Origin: Schistosoma haematobium
Lineage: Eukaryota; Platyhelminthes; Trematoda; Strigeidida; Schistosomatidae
NCBI RefSeq assembly: GCF_000699445.3
Contig: NC_067202.1
Location: 7,621,458-7,685,457, forward strand
DNA: 64,000 bases
Reading direction: 5' to 3'
Part shown: in pieces, positions 15,155 to 27,085 of the stretch
How positions within the stretch are numbered: position 1 is the first letter of the stretch
How the letters are laid out: the number at the start of each line of letters is the position of its first letter
Notes under the pieces: generated by a model
Seen by the model: the letters and a program-made list of their open reading frames with translations, nothing else
What the model was told of the DNA's origin: nothing
The model's database searches: none
Translations under genes and position numbers: made by a program

Positions 15155-18100
15155 TATCCCCCGTCAAAATTTTTAGCAAGGGTATAGAGTTAGTTACCAC
15201 AGCAACGACCTATGCACATTCACATGAAATGAGTCCAATTTTATTTTAATGTGTTTATTAGTCGGAACTAGTTTGATTATTTCAATATGTAAAAATCGCA
15301 CATTATTTTAGATAGATTCCACTGATAATAGTAATATGGTTGGCATTTTGCCTTACAAACTCATATTGACTAAACAATCATTACACTAAACAAATATTTC
15401 ATCCTAGCATGAGACTCACAAGCATTATGAACAGAGACTGAGGTGAAGATTTTGAAAGTATCTACTGATCGTTTTACCTTTAGACTACTTAGTTAGCATT
15501 CAGTGGTTTACTTGTCTAACTCCAGTCACAGTTTACTATATTGTCGATGGTGATAACTGCTTCACTCCTGACAGGCTTTGACCCTGTTGGCTACTTCCTA
15601 ATGGAATGTATGTAAACATTAGTAAACAGCATGTTTGTCTACTTGAGGCTGAATTGTGATTTAAGACGATGCGGTTCAATGTGTGTTCACCAATAATATC
15701 ATTTCATTTTCAAGCAGTTTTCTGGGATTTTCCAATTTACATAATCTTTATTGTCTATAGGATTTGACCCGTAAATGTGGAGAATTATTATTTACAAAAA
15801 ATTCGTAATTTTCTTTTCAACCGATCATAAATTACTATAAGCAGATGATTTATCCTGATCGGTCTTACAGAAAAATACATTCTTTAACAAAGTTATTTTG
15901 ATCCGTTAATAAGAATAAGAATCAAAATCCGAAAGAGAAAAATCACTAGGTGTTTCGAAGTTATTATTAAGTATTTTCTGAACTGATTCCTAACTGTATT
16001 TTAAAGGGAAAGCCTGCAAACATTTTTTTCTGGAACATTTGCACATTTTGTAAGTATGATCAAGTTTATCAGTCAAGAACGTTATGTATTCACCAGAATT
16101 CCAACCCTAAACTGTTGAAATATTGCTATTACATTTATTTGTTCGTTCAAACAATATTGATAGATGTGAAATTTCAAATAGAAATATGAAGCAAAGCTAC
16201 TGTATTTATTTGTACTTTGAACAAAAACATTTTCATGGTTTACAGTATGGCTAAACAATCACTGGAGACCAGGAAGCACTGAACAGTTGTTCCGTTTCAG
16301 TATGTAACTCCTCAACTCTGCATATCCACATCTCCATGAGTGATCAAACCCATAACCTTTGATCTGGCGGTCTGTGGCCTACTTCGAGATATTATATTTG
16401 AAGTTCTAGTAAAAAACCGTGACTACCGGAGTTCAGTCATGTTTGATATGAGACAATCATCCACCTTAGCCAACGAAAGATTTATTAAAGTTAGATATCT
16501 ACACTATTGGTTAAGTGCTTTTCGCAGGACCGAAATTTCTAGTTCCGATCCTCGTTGGTGTCATGACTGAGCAATGCCGAGGAGTTTCATACTAGGGCGG
16601 AACAGCTGTCTAGTGCTTCCTGGTCTCCAACGGTTGTTCATTTAAGATTGTTGTATCGAAGGTGATCAAATTATGGGTAATTTCTGAGGACTATATATGC
16701 ACTGTTATTATTTATGCATTCTTACTGTATAAATATTAAGTAACTAAATTATATATATTTACATTACTCTTATTATAAGCTTTCATTTGACCCATTGTAC
16801 AATTTATGATTCTTATCTCCAATCTATTAGTTACAGTAGCTCACACTCCCAGCCACTTTTGGCTTGGTCTTTTATAATTGTTGTTTTTTATTTTATGGTG
16901 TAATGGGGTCTGATCTGCTTGTATATAAACTACGTGTGTGTGAAATACATGATTCACATAGTGGAGGCTGAATTTGACGTTCTGAACTGAACCGGCTGGG
17001 TTAGGCAAGAAGCTACTATCTCAAAGGACGAATAAGAACTCAGAGTTGACTCTAAACTGTTTATACTGGTGAACGCGTCAGTGGTTTGGCGCAGTGCTAA
17101 GGTCATATAAGTCGATGTTCTAAGTGGCGATCTGATCGTGTGGTATTGACGGGTCATAAGAATATAATAAAGATCAGTCCGTGATTTGATCTATGGAAAA
17201 CAAATATTCTGTATATATTGTCCATGGAGCATAATGTTGTAGCGTAAAATACATCTTGACTATGATACTGTTCTGAGATAATTTTATCGTTCACCCTTTT
17301 AATCACCAACAAAATGTTATTAGAAAAAAGTTAATCATAAATTCCATTATCATATGGAAGCACTGGACGGCCATTTAATCCTATTGTGGGACTCCTCAGC
17401 AGTGCGCATCCAAAATTCAGGTTTTCCATGGTGGTCTAGCTTCAATTGACTCATGATCTCAACAACTGAAATTATTACGATCTCCACAAAACCCCTTCTG
17501 ATGCTAAATAATCATGTGTTTAATTTACATTTACCGTTAATATGAGTATCAATTCATAGTTCTCTTATGTTTTCTACACAACGTTATCGATAATTCCAAG
17601 CCTAATATTAATTTTGTTTCTAGATGATTCATCACATTTTTCAAATATTGGATCTGAGATCATAATATTTCATATCTTAGAATAACTAAATTCTTTACAC
17701 TGTTTACGGAACCAATCGATAGATCATGTGATGTGTACCTTAGGGTAAATATTAGGACCCATTGTTTGCCAGCTGAATGATCAAGTTGTACTTTTAGTGA
17801 ATAATCAATTTTTCAGATATATTCTTAACTCTGTCTCCACATAACGCTATTATGGTGTGATTTTACGTCAGAAAATGTATCTGGTGTAGTTTTTCAATTG
17901 TTGATATTGAGTGGATTGTAATACTTGTGTGAAGTTATTCATTAATTGAAACAAATTGTAGTAAAGAAATGTAAAGGATTAGCAACAAATGTATTGACCA
18001 TGTTGTTATTGGATTGGATAATTCTCTTCCTGAAATAGTGCCATTCTGACCCTTATATAGTTTCACGTATTTAACATTGAGCCAAATCGAGCTAGTGACA

Positions 18101-21100
18101 ACGTCTGCCATCGTGTTGAATTTGAAATAGTAGGAAATAGGTTTGAACCGATTTCATAACCGCTAAAGTAACTCTTTGTTTTTGAAAACGGAGATTTGTG
18201 CATCGAGTAGTCTAACACCGTTAATCTTTGTTTGTATGAGCATGCTAACGGAATTCGTAATAACATAACAGATGTGAATGTTTTTTTTAGAAAATTAATA
18301 ACTAACATATGTGTATTTATAATGGTTATTGTAGACCTTGTACAATATATCCAAACCACCAGACTTTTTTCTGTCCTTTGGAATTTGTCACTTAATGTGC
18401 ACAGTGATATAAAATGTTATTTGACAATTGAAAAATCGTTATTAGGTATCACTTTTTATATGGTAGATTGAATCTATTAAAAAATACCATATTTTGCTGT
18501 TCCTAATGTTTAAATGTTAGCTAGTTGCAGATAGTTAGTAAAAATCCTGGACCTTGGTTTCGTGCAGTTTGACACTTCAGCAGGGTTTACTTGTAATCTT
18601 GGGGGGATTGGTGCAACTTTGCACTCTGAGATGTTACCTACCCACTACCTTCAAACATCTGTCAACAGAACACAGTGTACACAATGTCTATTCTCTTAGA
18701 CTAATGATAACATTAAATTCGACTGAACATACCTGGCATTAGTCAGTGCTCAGTAATCAATCAGTTGTTTTTACTATTTGTTACGTCCTTAGTTATACGA
18801 TAATCGCGAAATACAACTGCCAATTTAGATACGCTGACTTATACGACCAAATTAATGACGCTTACACACGTACGAGCAACCCAGACTTCCGATTGGTCTT
18901 TTTTCCACCTAACCATGCTTATTAAGACCAGAACGCCAATCTCAGCCTCCGCATTGCAAATCCTATAAATCAAACATGCTTGGTTTATATATAAGCAAAA
19001 TAACATTTGTGCAAGGTCAAGCCAGAAGTGGCTGTGATTATGAGAAATTGTGACTAATAGACTGAGAATAGTAAATCATATAACCGTGACTAATAGGTGA
19101 TTTAAGAGTTTATAATAAGAGGAATATAAATATATATAGTTTAGCTAGTATTAATCCATAAATAGATCTCAACAATTTCCATCCATTTTACTCGTCGGGA
19201 TAAAACACTATTTATTTGCGTTTTGCTGATTCAAGTGTTTCAAGCACTCAACAGGCCCCAAGTCTGAACTGTACTTCTTTTAAATGTGTTGACGGAGGCG
19301 GTTAGTGTTTCTAGATTTCGGACACAAGAATAAAGTTTGAGTCAAAAGCGTGTTTAGTTACGTTTACTTTGTAAATGAGTTGCATTTGTTACTGAAAATC
19401 TGAAATTTACCAGGTTTCGAGATATTTCTGTAAAATCGATGGACGATATATCAGAGTTATCTATTCTGTATTAGTAATTATAAGTAGAATGCGGGTCGTG
19501 TGTATATAATAACGTTTATTTTGTTCCTAATGTCAATTTTCATTATAAAATCTCAAACATATCGTATATTATTAGTTCGAAATCAGTTTACTGTTTATTT
19601 GCAACTCAAGTATGAGTGCACGAATTTGTTATTGCTTACTTTTTTATATGTCATGAACCGGTTGGTTAATTTGTTTGTACGTATACTGTGGTCTTGTGTT
19701 CTTCCAACTAAAAATGACTTAATTCCTGGGCTTTCTCATTATCACTTTGGTAATAAGCTGTTCAGTTATGCCACATCTGCTTTAGCAGTTCGTTTAAATG
19801 ACTGTCTTGGTATACAATTCTGTCTTGATTTGTTCTTATCACTTCTGATTAAAGTAGGCTCTAGAGATGTCCAAACTGACAAAAAAATTTCCTCAGTTCA
19901 ACGATTTAGGTGAAAGAACAAAATGTCATCAAAAATGTTCCCTTGAGCTGCAAATTGTTTTCGTAATTTCAAAATGTATGTGTTTGATCTCATATCAAGT
20001 GCATAGAATTTGCCGATAGTCTAGGTAGTAAAATTATAATGATTATTTAAAACTGATTGATTATATCCATTAAAACTGGTGTATCTCTCTTCAAATAGAT
20101 TATAATCTCAAATATATTGGTTGCTCGAATTTTCCCATTGATGTTTAGAACTCTGACTGATCGGTTTCTCTTGGTATATATGAGCCCTACGAAGATTGAC
20201 TGGATGTTGCAATTTGAAGAGAGATGCATGGTGTTTAGCACTGAGCTGGAGGAAGTGCGTTTCGTCCTATTTCGAACTCGTCGGCTTGATGTACCTGTGT
20301 CCCAGAGTTGATGTTCACTCCAGGATTCGAACCCAGTACCTTTTGCTTCAAACGTCATTCTATTGTCCACTATCTGAACTCAATAGTTATGTGGATAACG
20401 TCATGGCGTTTGAAGCAAACGTCACTGTGTTCGAATCCTGGAAAGAACAACTCTGAGGTACAAGTACATCAAGCTGGCGAGTCCAAAGCGGGACGAAACG
20501 CACATCCTATATTTCACTGCTAGCTACCGTTCATCTCTTCTTAAGATCATAATCTCAGTCTGTATACTGAATGACTTATTAAACAATCGACATTGTGTCA
20601 TCGTTAAACGTTGGTAATGCAATTCATAATTTAGTCGGATGCAATGAAGTGTTTCATGAACATTATCGTTATATTCTTACCACTAAAATAAATTATCACT
20701 GTTTTCCAAGTGTAAATTTTTCATACGAATACTTTTCAGTTATTTTGTAGAGCGGTAATTCAGTAGTTTAGGCGTTCAAATTTCAACCAGTAACCTGTGG
20801 CATTGAACTCTGGTCCACCCACTTAGGTTTGATGATGGGTAATATCACTAGTCCTTACACTTGAAGTGGGATTCAGAGCCAAGTACCCAAATATGTACCC
20901 GGAAAATTACTTATTAACAGTCATTTGATAATTACTTTTGGAAAATTTGCTAAATATTATTTTATACATAAAAATGTCTTTATTTAACTGGAATGAAGAT
21001 AAGATATACTTGTACTTCTAAACGTAACTAGTCTGCGCTAATAATATTAATAGTTATTATTAATCCATAAAATTACTTTTAATCATCGTTTAAAGTGGTA

Positions 21101-24100
21101 AACCTCCTTGGGGTGAATTCCAGACATTTTAATAAGAAGCAGCTGTAGTCTGTTGAGTTTAATCACTTGGAGAATTAGACGGAACTGTACAGTAATGTTT
21201 AATATATTTTATTGTACCTTCTTTCCGTTACTCTATAACCAATGTAATTAAGTGGTTTAAGCAGTGACAATTCCAAATATGTTATCAGAATGACCTTCAA
21301 ACAATCTCGAAAAATGTCAGTCAGTTGTTGGGCAGTCAGAGAATAGCAAACAGTCTGTTGAAGTCTTCTATAAGTTGTTTTGTCTGTAAATCGAAAAGCG
21401 ATGACATCTGAACATTCAGTTTCCGAATCTCTACAAGACTTAAGAGTTTACATATTGTCAACGGTTAGGTTTATAATTTGACCTTGCTAGTTGTGTATTT
21501 TTTTGACAATGTCTCAAATAAAATAGGTTTGTTTGCAAAAGGTTTTGAAAATTATTTATTGAAAGCTCATTAACGTATGAAATGCTTCAGTATACATGGC
21601 GTTGGAGAATGATATAATTTGTAGAAAATCATTTGCTTTACATTTTGGTATTTCACGTTTCTCTCTCTATCATACACGCAAACTCACAATCACACATACA
21701 TAACTTAGCATGAATAGAATCTCTGATAACTTGATAAAACTTATACTGGGTGTGTATTTATGGGCTTGTGCATGCTTATGTACGTTTCCGTGCGTTCGTG
21801 AACAAATGAATATCAATAAACCAAAAAAACGTATTGTGTGCGTTTGTTGGCATAGACTATTTCATATTTTGTACATTACATCAGTAATAGATATTGATTA
21901 GTATCAATAAGATTTGTGTATTACTGATTTACTTAATACAAATACTTGGCACCTTATTACTCATCATCCCTATCATAATATTGTTATTGTTATTGTCATT
22001 ATTATCTCATTCACCAGGTACTTAGCTGCAAACCATACTGTAAGTATAAGGGTAGTGATACGGTTACTGAAACCTTAGTGGACGGAGCAGGGTCCGAGCC
22101 TGAGACTTAGTGGCTAAACTTCGAATGCTTTAACCACTGATCCACGGTTTGAGTACTCCAACCTCACATTTCAAAACAGTGCACCCGGTGTTGAGTCGGT
22201 TAGACTAGTGAACATATTGCAACTTGGTCAATAGAATTTGATCAGCAATAAAATGGACTTGGTATATATGACATTGTTCACAGTTCGGTGATCAATCAAT
22301 TATAAATACATTTCAGTCCTACAGAAGATCAGTTGTGACCCCGATAGGTCAGTAAGTACTAATGTCTCTGACTGTGAAGTTAGGTGACACGGGCTCGAAT
22401 CCTCCAAGAAACATCAGTTCCCTCATTATTGCAGGTACACCCTAACGAATATCAAATAGCATTAAAGCTAAGTCAAGCAAGGTTTTTTGTCAACTAACTT
22501 CAACACTTTATTTTATTACCCCCGTTCCAATGATTTTGTGCTTCTATCGAATTAAAAACTTGAATCCTACTTTGAGTATATTGTCTTGTATGAAAGTTAA
22601 ACGTTAGTTGTCATAAGCCAAGTTATCTGTGCGTGGTATTTGTTAAGATTAATTTTAGTATGACATATTGTTCATGCTGATTTGTGTTAAATTATGGATT
22701 GTATCTCCTGTACATTCTTGAGGAAATTACCTGTTATGACATGCCGTAAATTGTTCTGAGTACTACTTTTCATTGGTTTCAATCACCTGCAAGTACTCTA
22801 TCATTTTCGTATATCTTTAAATAATCAGCCGTGTAAATAATATTGGTGTTCCAGTTAAAGACGTATCATGGTACTTATTAGCATAAGTTGTGTAAGAAAC
22901 TTTGACCATCTTTATCGGTTATTTATTGCCTCCTATTTTTTAAAATTTTTTTATATACAGTGTTAATCCAGTGAATTTCGATGCATCACTAGTGCATAGA
23001 GCTCGTTATTTCATTATTAAATCAGACTATGTGTACAATGTACACCAATCTATAAAATATGGTGTTTGGTGCTCAACTCGTACTGGTAATCAATGTTTGG
23101 ATGAAGCGTATCAATCAGTACATGGTTCTACCGTGACTATAACAACAACAACAACCGCCACCACCACCTCTGCTAAAAACGTCAATAGTCGTAATGATGA
23201 TAATAATAATAAAGATAATACTAGCATAATCAGTGATGAATCGAAATTAGTTCATAACAGTAAACTACAATCAGATAGTAATGAAAAAGTAACGGGAATT
23301 ACTTCTACTACTACTAATAATAATAATGATAAATCCTGCCCAACTAACAATCCTGTTCAATGCCCAAATGATGTGAGTTCTTTATTCTTTCGTGCGTAAT
23401 GTTACATGCAATATGTTTCTTTATTTTATTTTTTCTTCAAGAAAAAGGAAAGGAAAATCATAATATCGATTTAATTCATTTGTTGTTTGCTAGTTTCTTT
23501 TTTATACTGTTCAAAAAGAGTAATTATAATAGTCGTCGAAGAATAAGGTGAATTCATGTATTCTTAATGATGATGATAATGATTATTCAGCTGTCTACCA
23601 TCTGAAGTATTTGTGGCTGACTTTTGAAGAGGAATAATAAGATGTACACATAACTTATTATATTTGAACAGAGTTGGATGATGTCTAGCAGTGGAATTCA
23701 GGTCGCGTTTCGTCTCATTTGTGACTCCTCAGCCACTTTCACATGCATTTCAGTGTTGGTGTTCACATTGAAACTAAAAAATATCACCTTTAGCTTCAGA
23801 TTCCTAACACTTTATCCACTTATTAACTTGTAACGTAATCACTAAATCCAGGCAATCTGTACAAGACGTTTATGTCCCAACTTGGACTGATCGAAATTCA
23901 TTCAAAATATCAACAACGGAATAATCCAAACCATTACAGATGAAGTCAACAAAAGCTACAGGTTGTGACTGCATAATATAACACATTTCAGTCAAAAAGG
24001 CAATCTAATCTCAGTGTTCATGCTGTGACTCAATCCTGCTCTCTTTCATTTCAAATAACAATACATTATCGATTGACCCATGTCACTCAGATGTCCAATA

Positions 24101-27023
24101 GCATATTCAATGGGTGTTATATTCACATGGTTGTTATAAAGGATTTCGATTATCTGATTGTTGATATTTAAATTCAAATTTTGATCATTCCTAGTTGATG
24201 TATATGCATCTTGAATGGACTGCCTCAGTATAGCCATTGTGCCGCAAATTTCTTAGTATAGTATGAGACCCACCTCGTGGATTCCACTGAAGTCTATTAT
24301 TTATTTGTATGTAAAAAACAACTCGTGCCTCTTTATATTTCATTCTTATGGATTTTCCATCTACACACACATGCATTGTGTTGTATTGTATCACAAAAAT
24401 TCATCTTTTACTTTATAAAGGAATTACTTTCCGCTTTTTTAAAAAATAGAAACTCACTATTCTATACAAATCTTTTAAAGAAAACCAATGTTTCACAAAG
24501 ACTATATGTGTATATGTGTATATGTGCTCTTCTCTAATTTATAACCTACTGGATCATTGTTTTTCAAAATGTTATCATAATAATATCAAGACATTATTGA
24601 TGCTACTTCAGATAGTATTCCATTTTTAGTTTACCGTAGACAGATGAAAAAAAAGGATAGAAAAAGAAAGAATTTGATTTGAAAGAAACACTATCAGAAA
24701 AATGATCGTCGAAACATTGCCAGATATTTCTATTCATAGTTGTTTATTATAGTTTACAAGATGAAATTCAAAAATGTCTATTGTCAAAACGTGGCTAACA
24801 ACATGTTGAACACAAAACAGGTATTATCAGTTGAAATAGATGATGTCAACACAATGTTGCAAATTGATTGAAGTTAGAAATTTGAACCATTTTATTCTAT
24901 CTATCAATGGTCTAAACGTTACACACATCTTATGAGACTTGAAAGTCTAGTGTAATTGATTCCTGATTAGGTCATGGCTATGCACTCATATTGAATTTCA
25001 TTATAGAGTAAAAAAGTTGTTCAGTATCCCCCGGGTTTTCACTGATTGTTCAGCTAAATGCTGTCAACGATATCAACTACCTTCCAACTAATTTTATTCC
25101 CTTCAGAACTTTCCTTTTGACAGTGTCTTTTGTTATTTTGTTCGGTGTTTATTTTTTTTTACCAGTCGCCTGCTGTTGTTACAACCGCACCCATCTTGTC
25201 TGTTTGTTCTACCACGTGTACTATCACCACTAATACAAATACACCCAATAACAATATAAACTTTGATAAAGCTAACGTTTCAAGAACGAAAGTCAATACA
25301 AACGATCCAATTATACCAATAACAACTATTTCTTCAACCATACCGACGGCAAATAATGGTCAGAACTCGATCAAATCAAAAAGAACTTCAACATCTACAT
25401 TTAATACTAACATAAACTCTTCTCCTGGACATATTATTCTATTTTTTTCAGTTAGAGAATCTGGATATCTAACTGGAGTTGCTGAAATGATCAGTCCGGT
25501 TAATCCACAAAAGCGTTCTACAATATGGCAAGATTTACGATTTAGAGGAGAATTCGCTGTGAGATGGTTGTATATTAAAGTTAGTTATGTGTATATAACT
25601 TTTTTTTAATATTAAAATTAATCTTATATGCTGTAACTTTTATAAACGTCTTACAAAATCATATGGAGAGTTCATCGTATCATGTGTTACCTAACATATA
25701 AAACTTGTCAAAATTTTACTTTTTACTCGTAAATACCTCTGGTAAGTGAACTAATCTCGAATAGTAGGAATTTTTGTCTAGAGTACCAAATCAGCACAGT
25801 TTTGGCTTATAGATTATTATTAGGGTAAAGTAAATCTTAGCTTTAGAGTGTATACTAGTTGAATATGATGCATTGTAAAATGGTACAAGGTTTTAGAGAA
25901 AAAAAAGCCAACATGTAAAACCATTTTCAATCATATCAAATGTATTTTCTGTTATTATATAGATTCTACTAAAATCGATATTCACACTTATTGTTTATTT
26001 ATTTAGGCATACAAACATTGGTACAAGGAGGCACCAAATATATATGCGCCACACAAATGATTCAATTTGTGTGAGGGCTCGGATACTGTCTGGGTGCCCA
26101 AACCGAAACAAGTGATTTTCTTAGGGGGTCACTCCTCGAACCTTTGACCTACAGGTCTAATCTAGAAGGCAATGGAACAACGTCAGAAGACGTAGTCCTA
26201 TGGTAGACAGTGATCAACAATAGATTCATACGCCATTTATACTCTCAGGAGCCGACAGCCAATGTGCACCATTGGTTTAGAATCAGGGTTTCTCAACTCC
26301 CCTAGGTGGATCCTCCATATCCACTAACCCGATTAAATTTTCGGACGTTCTCTTTTTATCCTCTCAATTTAATGAACAACACCCCCACCACGAGAAGGCA
26401 GTGAGTAAGACCTCTCTTCCAGTGGCTGTATACGCGTGGCCATGTAGGAGCATTTCAAGAGGGAGCACGAACTCTCCATACTCTCGGTCGTAACAGGGTT
26501 AAGTTACAACGTTAAGTTAAAGAATAAAATGGAGTGTGAAATATGACTAAGAAAATCTTAGACATTGTTAAACCGAATTACGAGGCACTCATTAGTAGTG
26601 AAATTGTGTCTGTATAGTTTGATTCTCTAAGACTATCTAGTTTCCTTACTTATTAAAATCATAATGAAGAAACCCAGATGATATAAATATTGTAAAATTG
26701 AGTTATCATCGTTACTACTAAGTTTATTTGCCGGTAAATAATGTTTTATCACTACACACTACTTAATTGCTGCTATTCATTTACCAAATCAATTTTTTAT
26801 AAGTATGAATGCTAACAGTATGCGACCCAGTTTCACTTTAAACAAACCGCATGAAGTTGTACAAGTGGCTTAACCGATAAACGATCACTGTTACGTGACT
26901 TCTTTACTCTATATCGGTATCATAGACGTCACCCAGTTGGTTTGTACAATGATTTTGTCGACAAGCCAATAAAGCAATTCATGTGCTTGTCTTTCTTACC
27001 CCTCTCTCTCTCTCTCTCTCTCT

Positions 27024-27085
<62 letters not shown>

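Larger units (their letters stand above)
10706..22960 (+). other. YTH intron 3, 12.3 kb, repeat-filled
   Basis: GT at 10706 and AG at 22959-22960. It contains a LINE tail, an A-tailed retroposon (13460), AT microsatellites (14.8 and 15.1 kb), and tRNA-headed hammerhead-like repeats (16.3, 17.4, 20.1 kb). Between these, 11200-13450, 17520-20110 and 20530-22950 hold only diverged sequence and chance open frames. Confidence 0.8.

Noticed and set aside
19500..19913. 137-codon plus-strand open frame in YTH intron 3
   Set aside because: It starts with a non-ATG codon, has a hydrophobic composition expected from T-rich DNA, no splice context and no similarity that I can name.
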